64,000 nt of DNA from contig CAJYQL010000101.1 of assembly GCA_913776965.1 (NCBI GenBank), positions 1 through 64,000 on the forward strand. The letters run 5' to 3'. Positions 27,786-36,732 of the stretch are shown piece by piece; the stretch's first letter is position 1; each line of letters opens with the position of its first letter. Under the pieces are notes generated by a model. The model was not told where the DNA came from. It searched no databases and saw nothing but the letters and a program-made list of their open reading frames with translations. The DNA comes from an uncultured Xylophilus sp. Its GTDB lineage: Bacteria > Pseudomonadota > Gammaproteobacteria > Burkholderiales > Burkholderiaceae_C. The position numbers were made by a program, and so were the translations under genes.

Positions 27786-28097
27786 ATGGACACCCTCAGA
27801 GTGATCGCCATCCATGTCGAAGAGCCCCGCCGCAACCATTTCGAATGGGTGTTGACGGAGCAGAGCGAGGGCGACTGGCACGAGATCGACCGTGCCTCCA
27901 CCACCCTTTCCACTTATCACGCCGCCATGGCGGCGGGCCTGCATGCACTCCAGCGGCTCACACCCGACCTCGATCGGGGCCCACGGCGCGCAGACGTTTC
28001 ACGCATCTCGGTGCAGGAGACTGGCGATTCGAACGCTTCCGAGCCGGACAACGGCGCCCAGAAGCGTTCCGTCTTCGGATTCGGTCCGATCCGCTGA
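27786..28097 (+). CDS. Conserved small protein of unknown function
   Basis: 103 residues, no signal peptide. The N-terminal 60 residues (MDTLRVIAIHVEEPRRNHFE, then WVLTEQSEGDWHEIDRA) look like a small alpha/beta domain; the last 35 are Asp/Ser/Arg-rich and probably disordered. Codon third positions are GC-rich as in real genes. I recognise no family. It stands alone between tRNA-Met and the convergent Bug gene. Confidence 0.6.
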   Translation: MDTLRVIAIHVEEPRRNHFEWVLTEQSEGDWHEIDRASTTLSTYHAAMAAGLHALQRLTPDLDRGPRRADVSRISVQETGDSNASEPDNGAQKRSVFGFGPIR

Positions 28098-28168
28098 TGA
28101 GGCGTTCAACGCGCTGAAAGCGACGTGAGCCCCAGGGCTCTCGGACCATGTCGGCCGTAGGGGCGGCG

Positions 28169-29152
28169 TCAGTCGATCTTCGCGCCCGACGCTTTCACCA
28201 CCTCGGCCATCCGCACATAGTCGGCTGCCAACAGCTTTCCGAAGTCGGCCGCGCTCATCGCCTGCGGCCGGATGCCCTGCTTGTCCAGGCGTTCCAGGAT
28301 CACCGGGTTCTCGAGCAGCGAGGCGACGGCGGCATTGACCCTGGCGATCTGCGCCGGCGGCGTACCCGCCGGTCCGAGCAAGCCGAACCAGGAATCGAAG
28401 CGGTATCCGGGCAGGCCGCTGTCCGCGATGGGCGGGACGGACGGCAGGTACTTGGACCGGCGGGTCGAGGTCACGCCGATCAGGCGGACCCGGTTGTCGT
28501 TGGCGAAGGCCAGGGCGCCGATGCTGGCCGCGATCACCGCCTGGGCGCGGCCGGAGATCACCTCGTTGATCGCCTCGCCGGTCGCCTTCAGCGGGATGTG
28601 GACCACGTCGATGCCGGCAAGGCCGTTGAAATACGCCATCGCCAGGTGCGTGGCGCTGCCGACGCCGCTGGTGGCGTAGTTCATCTTGCCGGGGTTCGCC
28701 TTGGCATGGCGGATGAATTCCGCTGCCGTCCGCGCCGGCACGTCCGCGTGGACCATCAGCACGTAGTCGGCCGTGCCAATGTGGGCGATCGGCGCGAAGT
28801 CCTTCTGCGGGTCGTAGGCGAGCTTGGTGTAGAGCGAGCCGGCGATGTTGTGGCTGGCGGCCGCCATCACCATCGTGCCGCTGTCCGGAGCCGACCGCGC
28901 CACGTAGCCGGTGCCCACGGTCCCGCCGGCGCCGGCGCGGTTCTCCACGATCACCGTCTGACCCAGGGCGGTGCCGAGTTCGTTGGAGACCGAACGAGCC
29001 AGGATGTCCTGAACGCCACCCGCTGCGAACGGCACGACGATGCGTTCGGTGCGGACGCCGGGCGATGCGGCCTGCGCGAAGGCCCGGCCGGCAAGCCCGG
29101 CGGCGGCGACGGCGAGAGGGGTGCCGAGGAAACGGCGGCGGACGATGCTCAT
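28169..29152 (-). CDS. Tripartite tricarboxylate transporter receptor (Bug family)
   Basis: Periplasmic binding protein of 327 residues. A signal peptide (MSIVRRRFLGTPLAVAAAGL, cleavage after RAFAQA) precedes Bug motifs IVVPFAAGGVQDILAR, VIVENRAGAGGTVG, MNYATSGVGSATH and HIPLKATGEA. It lies 57 bp downstream of the M20 deacylase gene in the same direction, so the two probably form an operon. The ligand is likely an N-acyl amino acid or a related carboxylate (inference). No TctA or TctB gene is nearby. Confidence 0.9.
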   Translation of the reverse strand: MSIVRRRFLGTPLAVAAAGLAGRAFAQAASPGVRTERIVVPFAAGGVQDILARSVSNELGTALGQTVIVENRAGAGGTVGTGYVARSAPDSGTMVMAAASHNIAGSLYTKLAYDPQKDFAPIAHIGTADYVLMVHADVPARTAAEFIRHAKANPGKMNYATSGVGSATHLAMAYFNGLAGIDVVHIPLKATGEAINEVISGRAQAVIAASIGALAFANDNRVRLIGVTSTRRSKYLPSVPPIADSGLPGYRFDSWFGLLGPAGTPPAQIARVNAAVASLLENPVILERLDKQGIRPQAMSAADFGKLLAADYVRMAEVVKASGAKID

Positions 29153-29209
29153 GGACTCTCCGGAAAAGCGGAACAGACGGAAAAACGGACGGCGCAGGGC
29201 GCCTCGGGA

Positions 29210-30445
29210 TCAGCGCACGGTGACTTCGTCGACCAAGCGCTGCATGAAGCGTTCGCACCAGGCGAGCTGCTCCAGGCTGATCCATTCGTTGGGCTGGTGG
29301 GCCTGGGCGATGTGCCCCGGGCCGCAGACCACGGTCGGCACGCCGACCTGGTGGAACAAAGCAGCTTCCGTGCCGAAGGACACCTTGCCGGCCGCGCCCT
29401 CGACCGTGCCGTCCACGCCGGCACAGCGGAACGACAGCTGCGCGATGTCGCTCTGCGCGTCGGTGGCGAAGCCCGGAAGGACCGAGGTGGACTGGTGCGT
29501 GATGCCCGTGTCCGGCGCCACGGCCTGCATGGCGGGGACCAGCGCATCGCCGAAGGCCTTGGCCTCGTTGAAGAGCTTGACCGGGGAGTCGAGGTGGTGG
29601 TGGCGGATTTCCCAGAGCAGCTCGCACTGGCGCGGGATGATGTTCAGAGCGGTGCCGCCCTGAATCACGCCGGTGTGGATCGTGGTGTACGGCACGTCGA
29701 ACAGGGGATCGAACGGACCGTCGGTCGCCAGCCGCCGGGCCATCGACCGCAGGTGCGCGACGAACTCGCAGGCGATCTCGACCGCGTTCACGCCGAGCGG
29801 CGTGAGCGACGAATGCGCCTCGTGGCCGCGCACCGTGGTGCGGTAGCCGTGCTTGCCCTTGTGGGCGATCACCACCTGCATGCCGGTCGGCTCGCCGACG
29901 ATGCAGCCCGCCGGCCGGAAACCCCGGTCGACCATCTGCGCGATCATCCGTCGCACGCCGATACAGCCAACCTCCTCGTCGTAGCTGAATGCGAAGTGCA
30001 CCGGCCGATTCCGGCGGCGGCGGACCAGTTCGGGCACGACCGACAGCACGGTGGCGCCGAAACCCTTCATGTCGGTGACCCCGCGGCCGACCAGCCGGTC
30101 GCCGACGACCTGGGCCTGGAACGGATCGGTGTCCCACGGCTGGCCGTCCACCGGCACCACGTCGGTATGCCCGGACAGGACGATTCCGCCCTTGTGCGTT
30201 TCGCCGTCATCCGCGGGCAGGGTGGCCCAGAGGTTGGCCTTGCGCCCGGTGTCGTCGTGGGTGAGCTGGCTGTGGATCCCGTAGGAGGCGAAATAGTCGC
30301 GCGTCCATTCGATGATCGACAGATTGCTGTCGCGCGACACCGAGGCGAACGACACCCACTTCTGGATGAGCGGCAGTGCCGCGAGGGCCGGCGATGAATT
30401 TGTGGGGGACGCGGGGGAAGTAGTGGAGGGGGCGGAAGCGGTCAC
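29210..30445 (-). CDS. argE: M20 peptidase, acetylornithine deacetylase (ArgE) type
   Basis: 411 residues, dinuclear zinc hydrolase of the M20A group. SGHTDVVPVDGQ holds metal ligands H93 and D95, GRGVTDMKG the bridging Asp, DEEVGC the catalytic Glu and metal Glu, and GEPTGM a further conserved turn; the dimerisation lid is at about 190-300. Known ArgE removes the N-acetyl group of acetylornithine. Pairing with a Bug receptor rather than arginine genes suggests a catabolic N-acyl-amino-acid deacylase instead. It starts at GTG (30443-30445) with AGGAAC upstream. Confidence 0.85.
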   Translation of the reverse strand: MTASAPSTTSPASPTNSSPALAALPLIQKWVSFASVSRDSNLSIIEWTRDYFASYGIHSQLTHDDTGRKANLWATLPADDGETHKGGIVLSGHTDVVPVDGQPWDTDPFQAQVVGDRLVGRGVTDMKGFGATVLSVVPELVRRRRNRPVHFAFSYDEEVGCIGVRRMIAQMVDRGFRPAGCIVGEPTGMQVVIAHKGKHGYRTTVRGHEAHSSLTPLGVNAVEIACEFVAHLRSMARRLATDGPFDPLFDVPYTTIHTGVIQGGTALNIIPRQCELLWEIRHHHLDSPVKLFNEAKAFGDALVPAMQAVAPDTGITHQSTSVLPGFATDAQSDIAQLSFRCAGVDGTVEGAAGKVSFGTEAALFHQVGVPTVVCGPGHIAQAHQPNEWISLEQLAWCERFMQRLVDEVTVR

Positions 30446-30524
30446 GTCGGGTTCCTGGAAGACAGGACGCCACTGTACGTGGCCGGGCGTTTTTCTGCGC
30501 CCGGACTTCTCCGATGGCGGAGAT

Positions 30525-30818
30525 TCAGGTGATGAGGAACGGCGCGCGGTCCCGACCGGCGATCCAGCGGGGTGTCTTGCCCCGGCCGGTCCAGGTCACG
30601 CCCGTGGCCGGATCACGGTACTTGGGCGGCACCGTGCGGCCCTTGGTCGAACGCGGCTCCTTTTCGGCTGGCGCATAAACGTCGCTGCGGGCCAGTTCGA
30701 ACGCTTCGATCATGCGCTGGACCGAGGCGATGGCGTCCGACATCTGCTGCCGGCGTGCGGCATCGGAGGAGCCGTCGAGCGGGCGGGGTTGGGCGAGAAG
30801 TTGTTGGTACGTGGCCAT
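30525..30818 (-). CDS. Small H-NS family DNA-binding protein
   Basis: 97 residues, typical of short betaproteobacterial H-NS proteins. An N-terminal helix (QMSDAIASVQRMIEAFEL) for oligomerisation is joined by a basic linker to the C-terminal DNA-binding motif KYRDPATGVTWTGRGKTPRWI. The motif core TGRGKTP is the AT-hook-like loop that contacts the minor groove. It should silence AT-rich or foreign DNA. A palindrome 16 bp before its start codon may be its own control site. Confidence 0.9.
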   Translation of the reverse strand: MATYQQLLAQPRPLDGSSDAARRQQMSDAIASVQRMIEAFELARSDVYAPAEKEPRSTKGRTVPPKYRDPATGVTWTGRGKTPRWIAGRDRAPFLIT

Positions 30819-30833
30819 GGACCGTCGGGTTAA

Positions 30834-30867
30834 TGACGCATGACCTCATTTTATGAGAAGTGCGTCA
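30834..30867. promoter_or_regulatory. Nested palindrome upstream of the H-NS gene
   Basis: TGACGCA (30834-30840) and TGCGTCA (30861-30867) enclose CTCAT-TTT-ATGAG-like arms (30845-30849 / 30853-30857). The dyad is centred at about 30851 in an AT-rich spot between the divergent H-NS and 31001 genes. It could be an operator or a leader hairpin; no T-tract makes a terminator unlikely. Confidence 0.5.
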
Positions 30868-31000
30868 GCCCTAACCTCCTTGGTATCCACGATGGGGTGC
30901 GCTCGTCCGCTGGCCGCACCTGGGTTCTCTGCAGCGTCCTACAACCTGGCGCAACGGTACGAGAACATCCTCCGGTGCACCAACCGGAGGACACGCGACG

Positions 31001-31885
31001 ATGCGCACAGCGGTACTCACCTTTCTTGCAGTCTGTGCACTGCAATTCGGACCGGGCCTGCAGCCGGCCCATGCTGATGCGGCCGAATTGCGGGCGCGCT
31101 ACGACAGCCTGCGACCTGCCTTGCGGCGCAACGATTTCCAGCGGCCGATGGTCATCGAATCCACCGAGCAGAGCGGGCGGTTGCAGGGCGACGTCTTCGC
31201 GGTGCTCGACTATCCGTTCCAGCGCGTCGTGCAGGGGCTGTCGGAGCCCGCCCTCTGGTGCGACGTGCTGATCCTGCCGTTCAACACCAAGTACTGCCGC
31301 GCCCGGGGCGAGGAGGGCGGGCCGGCGATGCTCGACGTGCGCATCGGACGGCGCGCCGACCAGCCGGCCGAGCAGGCCTATCGCCTGAGCTTCACCTGGC
31401 AGAAGGCCGCAGCCACCGACGACTATTCCGAGAGCCGCGTCACGGCGCCGACCGGGCCGCTCGGTACGAAGGACTACCGTATCAGCGTGGAGGCGATCCC
31501 GCTCGACGGCGGCCGGAGCTTCATGCACCTGCGCTATGCTTATGCCAGCGGCGTGGCGGGCCGACTGGCGATGCAGGCCTATCTGGCGACGGCCGGTGCC
31601 GACAAGATCGGCTTCTCCGTCGTCGGTCAGGACGTGGAGGGGCGCCCGCAGCGCATCGGCGGCGTGCGCGGGGCCGTCGAGCGCAACGCGATGCGCTATT
31701 ACCTGGCGGTCGACACCGCGCTCGAAGCGCTGGCCGTGGCGCCCGAAGCGCGACGCGAGCGGCGCATCCAGCAGTGGTTCACCGCGACTGAGCGCTACCC
31801 GGAACAGCTCCACGAGATGGACCGTGCGACCTATGTCGCGATGAAGCGCCGGGAATACGAGCGGCAGCAGCAGCCGATGGATTGA
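31001..31885 (+). CDS. Secreted protein of unknown function, START/SRPBCC-like
   Basis: 294 residues: signal peptide (MRTAVLTFLAVCALQFG, cleavage near AHADA), then a single domain with FQRVVQGLSEPALWCDVLILPFNTKYCRA and FMHLRYAYASGVAGRLAMQAYLA. The alternating strands with a long late helix recall a START/SRPBCC lipid-binding fold, but that is a guess from pattern only. Two conserved-looking Cys (ALWCDV, KYCRA) may form a disulfide, consistent with periplasmic location. It is a single gene with no clear partner. Confidence 0.7.
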   Translation: MRTAVLTFLAVCALQFGPGLQPAHADAAELRARYDSLRPALRRNDFQRPMVIESTEQSGRLQGDVFAVLDYPFQRVVQGLSEPALWCDVLILPFNTKYCRARGEEGGPAMLDVRIGRRADQPAEQAYRLSFTWQKAAATDDYSESRVTAPTGPLGTKDYRISVEAIPLDGGRSFMHLRYAYASGVAGRLAMQAYLATAGADKIGFSVVGQDVEGRPQRIGGVRGAVERNAMRYYLAVDTALEALAVAPEARRERRIQQWFTATERYPEQLHEMDRATYVAMKRREYERQQQPMD

Positions 31886-31943
31886 GGCACCGCCGGGAAC
31901 AGATGCGGGCGGAGCGGTTTTGCCGCCTCGCCCCTGTCTGGTT

Positions 31944-33722
31944 TTAAACGCTCGGCGTACTTGCGCCGAGCCAGGTCGCCAGCTTGGCGGCATCGTCGGC
32001 AGTGAGGCGCAAGGTGGTATCCGCCGCAGGCAGCTCCAGCGGCAGTTCGACGATCCGCCGGTCCCGTGCCACCCAAACCGTCGCGCGCCGCGCATCGCCG
32101 AGGTAAAACGTCAGATCATCCAGCTTGCCCAGGCGCCAGGTGTCTGCAGCGCCCTCGGCCCGCACGCCGATCCATTCGTCGCCCGCCGACAGCCCCGCCT
32201 TTTCGGCAGCCCCGCCGCGCAACACCACCTTCACCTGGACGCTGCCGTCCGACTCGGCGACACGCACCCCCAGCCGCTGCGCCGGCTGGGAAGGATCATC
32301 GTGGACGCCGACGCCCTGCGCCTTCAGCAGAGCCGCCAGCGGCAGCTCGTCGGTGCCGTGTACCCAGGCGGCGAGTTCGGCGGCGAAGCTGCGTCCGGAG
32401 ATGTCCTGCAGTACGGCGGCGACATCGTCCTCGGTCAGCGGGCCGCCTGCGCAGCGCTGCCACAGCGTGCGCATCACTGTGTCGAGCGTGGCGCGGTCGT
32501 GGCCCGACTGGCGCAGCGTCAGGTCCAGACACAGCGCGACCAGGGCGCCTTTGGTGTAGTAGCTGATCGTCGCGTTGGCGGTGTTCTCGTCCTGGCGGTA
32601 GTACTTGACCCAGGCATCGAAGCTCGCCTCGGCGACCGACTGCACCTGGCGGCCGGGCGCCTGCAGCACCTGATTGATCGTCTTGCCGAGCAGGCGCAGA
32701 TAGCCGACGTCGTCGATCAGGCCGGCGCGGCGCAGCAGCAGGTCGTCGTAGTAGCTGGTGAACCCTTCGAAGAACCAGAGCAGCCCGGTGTAGTTCTCGC
32801 GGGTGTAGTCGTAGCGGGCGAACTCCGCGGGCCGCAGTCGCTTGACGTTCCAGGTGTGGAAATACTCGTGGCTGATGAGGCCGAGCAGCGTGGTGTAGCC
32901 CTCGGACGACCGCGGATCGCCGGTGCGCGGCAGGTCGCGGCGGTTGCAGATCAGCGCGGTGCTGTGCCGGTGTTCCAGCCCGCCGTAACCGTCGTCCACC
33001 GCATTGAGCATGAACACATAGCGGTCGTGCGGTGCGGCGGTGCCGTCGGGATGCCAGAAGCCGATCTGCGTCTCGCAGATGCGGCGCGCATCCTCCAGCA
33101 GCCGGGCACCGTCGAAGCTGGGGGCAGCGCCTGCGACGACAAAGCGGTGCGGCACGCCGGCCGCGACGAAATCGCCGCTCCAGAAGTCGCCCATTTCCAC
33201 TGGGCTGTCGGCCAGGGTGTCGTAGCCGTCGGCACGGTAGGTGCCGAAGCCCTGCGCATCGACCGCGACAGGCTGCAGCGCGGTCGCGACTTTCCAGTTG
33301 TCGTCAGCCGGCGGCGCGACGACGTCCAGTGCATGCGGCCGGTCCTCCTGACCTTCCACCCGCAGGCACAGGCCGGTGCCGTTGAAGAAGCCCCGCCGGC
33401 TGTCGAGCCAGCAGGCGCGGACCGAGTTGTCGAAGGCGTAGACCTCGTAGGTCAGGGTGAGCGGGCTGCCGGCGGCGCAGTCGATGCGCCAGCTGCATTT
33501 GTCGATTTGCGCGACCGCCCGGTCGGCGCCCGCCTGCCGGGCGGTCAGGCGCTGCAGATGCCGGGCGAATTCCCGCACCAGGTAGCTGCCGGGTATCCAG
33601 ACCGGTAGCGAGACCTGCTGCCCCGCCGCGGGTTCGGCGATCGTGAGCGTGACCCGGAACAGGTGGGCATGGCGGTCGGCCGGTTCGACGCGGTAGTGGA
33701 TCGGCGATGTGTCGTACGGCAT
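31944..33722 (-). CDS. M61 family glycyl aminopeptidase with PDZ domain
   Basis: 592 residues: N-terminal beta domain (WIPGSYLVREFARH, typical of M61), a central thermolysin-like domain with zinc site HEYFH (285-289) and third ligand E319 in WFFEGFTSYYDD, and a C-terminal PDZ domain (about 480-560). Cytoplasmic by lack of signal peptide. Family members cleave N-terminal glycine and alanine. Start is uncertain: 33722 (MPYDTSP) or 33740 (MPAPTP); neither has a clear ribosome site. It follows dsbC in the same direction at 34 bp or less. Confidence 0.9.
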   Translation of the reverse strand: MPYDTSPIHYRVEPADRHAHLFRVTLTIAEPAAGQQVSLPVWIPGSYLVREFARHLQRLTARQAGADRAVAQIDKCSWRIDCAAGSPLTLTYEVYAFDNSVRACWLDSRRGFFNGTGLCLRVEGQEDRPHALDVVAPPADDNWKVATALQPVAVDAQGFGTYRADGYDTLADSPVEMGDFWSGDFVAAGVPHRFVVAGAAPSFDGARLLEDARRICETQIGFWHPDGTAAPHDRYVFMLNAVDDGYGGLEHRHSTALICNRRDLPRTGDPRSSEGYTTLLGLISHEYFHTWNVKRLRPAEFARYDYTRENYTGLLWFFEGFTSYYDDLLLRRAGLIDDVGYLRLLGKTINQVLQAPGRQVQSVAEASFDAWVKYYRQDENTANATISYYTKGALVALCLDLTLRQSGHDRATLDTVMRTLWQRCAGGPLTEDDVAAVLQDISGRSFAAELAAWVHGTDELPLAALLKAQGVGVHDDPSQPAQRLGVRVAESDGSVQVKVVLRGGAAEKAGLSAGDEWIGVRAEGAADTWRLGKLDDLTFYLGDARRATVWVARDRRIVELPLELPAADTTLRLTADDAAKLATWLGASTPSV

Positions 33723-33756
33723 CGGGGTGGGGGCGGGCATGCGGGGGTGCGGGTGG

Positions 33757-34476
33757 TCAGCGGGCGGCGGCCAGGCGCTTTTCGATCTCGTCGGCGCCGA
33801 TGGCACCGGGGACCCGGGTGCCGTCGGTGAAGATCAGCGTCGGCGTGCCGGTGATCTTGAGCTTGCGGCCGAGGGCGACGTTGCGGTCCACCGCGGCGCT
33901 GTCGCACTTCGCCGGGACCACCGGCTTGTTCTCGACCATCCAGTCGTTCCAGGCCCGGGCCTTGTCCTTGGCGCACCACAGGTTGCGCGACTTCTCGGTC
34001 GAGTCGTTGCCGAGGATCGGGTACAGGTACAGGTAGACAGTGACGTTGTCGATGTTCTGCAGGTCCTTCTCGAAGCGCTTGCAGTAGCCGCAGTTCGGGT
34101 CCTCGAACACCGCCAGCTTGCGCTTGCCGTTGCCGCGCACGATGGTGACGGCGTCCTTCACCGGCAGCGTCGCGAAGTCCACCGCGGTCAGCTTGGCGAT
34201 GCGGTCGGCGGTGATGTTGCGCCGCTGGCGGGTGTCGAGCAGCTCGCCCTGGACGAGGTAATCGCCGTTGGCGTCGGTGTAGAAGATGTCGGTGCCGACC
34301 CGCACTTCCCACAGGCCGGGCATCGGCGTGCGGCTGACCTCGTCGATCGGCTGGATCTGGGGCACCCGCTCGGCCAGGGCCTTGCGGATCGCGGCTTCCT
34401 GCGCATGGGCGGCAGGCAGCGTGAAGGTGACGACCGCGGCAGCCAGTGCCGCCGACAGGAAACGGAAGAAGGGCAT
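33757..34476 (-). CDS. dsbC: Thiol:disulfide interchange protein DsbC
   Basis: Periplasmic disulfide isomerase of 239 residues. A signal peptide (cleavage near PAAHAQ) precedes an N-terminal dimerisation domain (27-100) and a thioredoxin domain with active site CGYC (C129, C132), a second structural pair C168/C191 and the cis-proline loop TGTPTLIF. All are as in DsbC/DsbG. ATG at 34474-34476. It lies between a UbiH-type gene (41 bp upstream) and the M61 peptidase gene, all leftward. Confidence 0.96.
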   Translation of the reverse strand: MPFFRFLSAALAAAVVTFTLPAAHAQEAAIRKALAERVPQIQPIDEVSRTPMPGLWEVRVGTDIFYTDANGDYLVQGELLDTRQRRNITADRIAKLTAVDFATLPVKDAVTIVRGNGKRKLAVFEDPNCGYCKRFEKDLQNIDNVTVYLYLYPILGNDSTEKSRNLWCAKDKARAWNDWMVENKPVVPAKCDSAAVDRNVALGRKLKITGTPTLIFTDGTRVPGAIGADEIEKRLAAAR

Positions 34477-34517
34477 GAGAGCGTGTCCGGAAAAAGGAAA
34501 GCGACGGTGGCAGGCGC

Positions 34518-35654
34518 TCAGGCACCCATGGCCTGGCGTGCGACCCAGGACTTCACCGGGCCGCTGCCGTCGAAGCCCCGCATGCCCCAGTTGCGCAGGG
34601 TCTGCCAGGGCCGGCCCGGCTGGGCGAACAGCTGTTGCAGGCCATCGGTCGCCAGCCGCATCGGCGCCAGTCCCGCCTTGCGAGCACGTTCGTAACGGCG
34701 CAGCAGCCGCGCATCGCCCGGACTGCGCCAGTAGTCGCGCTCGTGCAGCACCCGCGCGAGTTCCTCGGCATCGGCCAGGCCGATGTTCAGGCCCTGGCCG
34801 GCCAGCGGATGCACGGTGTGCGCTGCATCGCCGGCCAGCACCCAGCTCGCACCGGCCGGCATGCCGGCGCCCGCGGGCATCGGGCCGGTCCAGCGGTCGG
34901 CGCGGGCCAGCTGCAGCGGCCAGTCGCAGCGGCGGCTGTCGGGTGTCAGCGGGCCGAGCGCGTGGCCGGTCGCGGCATCGACTTCCTGGGCGAAGGCTGC
35001 ATCGTCGAGGGCCATCAGGGCGTCGGCCCGGGGCGTATCCGCCGACCAGACCAGGGCGACCGCATGGGCATCGGCCCCGCCCAGCGGCAGCAGCGCGAGC
35101 ACGCCGTCGGCCAGGAACCACTGCCGGGCGACGCCGCCGTGCGGCCGGGCCGCCTGCAGCCGCGCCGCGATCGCGCGCTGGGCATAGGGTGTGGTCTCGA
35201 ACCCGACACCAAATTCGGCACGGGTCGCGCTCGCGCGGCCTTCGCACACCACCGTCAGGGCAGCCGGGCGCGGCGCGTCCAGCAATTCGACCTGCGGCTG
35301 GTACCGCAACGCATCGGCCAGCCGGGTTTCGAGCGCCGGCACATCCACGATCCAGGCGAGTGCATCGGCACCCTGGCCGGCGGCGTCGAAGCGGACCGTG
35401 GCGCCTTCGTCGCCGTGCACTTCCATGCCGGAGACCGGCGTGCAGTGCGGCGCATCCGGCCAGCTGCGCAGCGAGGCGAGCAAGGTGCGCGATGCGGCAT
35501 TGAGCGCATAGGCGCGCACGTCGGGCGACGCGCCAGGGTCGCCGGCCGGGGTGCCGACCAGCCCCACGCGCAGCCGTTCGCGGGCCAGCAGGAGTGCCAG
35601 GGTGCGGCCGACCACGCCGGCTCCGCGGATACATACGTCGAGGGTGTGCGCCAT
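34518..35654 (-). CDS. UbiH/UbiF-family FAD-dependent monooxygenase
   Basis: 378 residues, class A flavoprotein hydroxylase of the ubiquinone-biosynthesis family. IRGAGVVGRTLALLLARE (9-26) binds FAD, and GDAAHTVHPLAGQGLNIGLADAEEL (about 281-305) is the UbiH/COQ6 signature. It probably hydroxylates the ubiquinone ring; which carbon (UbiH, UbiF, UbiI or UbiM role) cannot be told from sequence. The start MAHTLDVCIRG (35652-35654) is taken because the upstream frame has no coding character. It is divergent from the MOSC gene, with an 82-bp gap. Confidence 0.9.
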   Translation of the reverse strand: MAHTLDVCIRGAGVVGRTLALLLARERLRVGLVGTPAGDPGASPDVRAYALNAASRTLLASLRSWPDAPHCTPVSGMEVHGDEGATVRFDAAGQGADALAWIVDVPALETRLADALRYQPQVELLDAPRPAALTVVCEGRASATRAEFGVGFETTPYAQRAIAARLQAARPHGGVARQWFLADGVLALLPLGGADAHAVALVWSADTPRADALMALDDAAFAQEVDAATGHALGPLTPDSRRCDWPLQLARADRWTGPMPAGAGMPAGASWVLAGDAAHTVHPLAGQGLNIGLADAEELARVLHERDYWRSPGDARLLRRYERARKAGLAPMRLATDGLQQLFAQPGRPWQTLRNWGMRGFDGSGPVKSWVARQAMGA

Positions 35655-35736
35655 CGGACCATTGTAGGGAGCGGCTCCCGGGGCGACGTAACGGCACAAT
35701 GGCCGGCTTTCCGCCCGGCCCAAGCCTTCCTCCGCC

Positions 35737-36618
35737 ATGCCTCCTGTGGACACTTTCGACAGCGACTTCCACCTCACCGCCGTGCTGGCCGGCCTGTACG
35801 TGTACCCGATCAAGTCCTGCGCCGGCATCGCGCTGGACGCCTCGGAACTCGACGACACCGGCCTCGCCTGGGACCGCGCGTGGATGGTGGTGACGCCGAC
35901 GGGCGAATTCGTCACCCAGCGGACCTTGCCGCGCATGGCGCTGGTCCGGCCGCAACTGCGCCGCTACGACATGGTGCTGCGGGCGCCCGGCATGCTGGCG
36001 CTGCATCTGCCGCTCGAGAGCGCCGAGTCGCCGCGTGCGGTGCGGGTTTGGCGCGATACGGTCCAGGCCTGGGACATGGGCGACCTGGCGGCCCAGTGGT
36101 TCAGCGATTTCCTGGGCCAGCCGCTGCGGCTGGTGCGCGCCGACCCCGAGCGGCCGCGCATGGCCAGCACCGACTGGACCGGCGGCCTGGCGGCACCGTA
36201 CCTGTTCGCCGACGGCTATCCGCTGCTGGTGGCGAGCCAGGCGTCGCTCGACGGCCTGAACCAGCGGCTCCGGCGGGCCGGCCATGCGCCGGTGGGCATG
36301 GACCGGTTCCGGCCCAACATCGTGCTGTCGGGCCTGGAGGCCCACGACGAGGACCGGCTGGAGATGCTGCACATCGGCCCGCCGGAGAACGAAGTGCGGC
36401 TGCAGCCGGTCAAGCCCTGCGTGCGCTGCCCGGTGCCCAACATCGACCCGGCCACCGCGCTGAGCGACCCTGCGGTCGGCGACACGCTGCAGACCTACCG
36501 GGCCGATGCCCGGCTGGGCGGCGGCGTCACCTTCGGCATGAACGCGATTCTGCACGCCGGGGCGGGGCAGGTGCTGCGGGTCGGTCAGCCGGTGTCGGCG
36601 GACTACCGCTTCGACTGA
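35737..36618 (+). CDS. MOSC domain protein, mARC/YcbX-like
   Basis: 293 residues: N-terminal beta-barrel domain (VYPIKSCAGIALDASELDDTG, 22-42) and MOSC domain with RFRPNIVLSGLEAHDED and the molybdenum-binding Cys region KPCVRCPVPNIDP (about 229-241), matching mARC and YcbX reductases of N-hydroxylated compounds. No ferredoxin domain is fused, unlike YcbX, so it needs separate electron donors. Single gene. Confidence 0.92.
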   Translation: MPPVDTFDSDFHLTAVLAGLYVYPIKSCAGIALDASELDDTGLAWDRAWMVVTPTGEFVTQRTLPRMALVRPQLRRYDMVLRAPGMLALHLPLESAESPRAVRVWRDTVQAWDMGDLAAQWFSDFLGQPLRLVRADPERPRMASTDWTGGLAAPYLFADGYPLLVASQASLDGLNQRLRRAGHAPVGMDRFRPNIVLSGLEAHDEDRLEMLHIGPPENEVRLQPVKPCVRCPVPNIDPATALSDPAVGDTLQTYRADARLGGGVTFGMNAILHAGAGQVLRVGQPVSADYRFD

Positions 36619-36732
36619 GCGCACGGCCCCGGCCGGTAAAATCCCGGGTCCGCGGCGCCGGCCCCGCGCCTGCCGCGCCGGCCTCTGTGCCCTCCGTTTC
36701 CCGGTTTCCCCCCGTTTCCTGAAAGCCCCGCC

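Noticed and set aside
31886-31943. GGGCG...CGCCC stem between two convergent genes, considered as a terminator
   Set aside because: The stem has mismatches and no T-tract in either direction.
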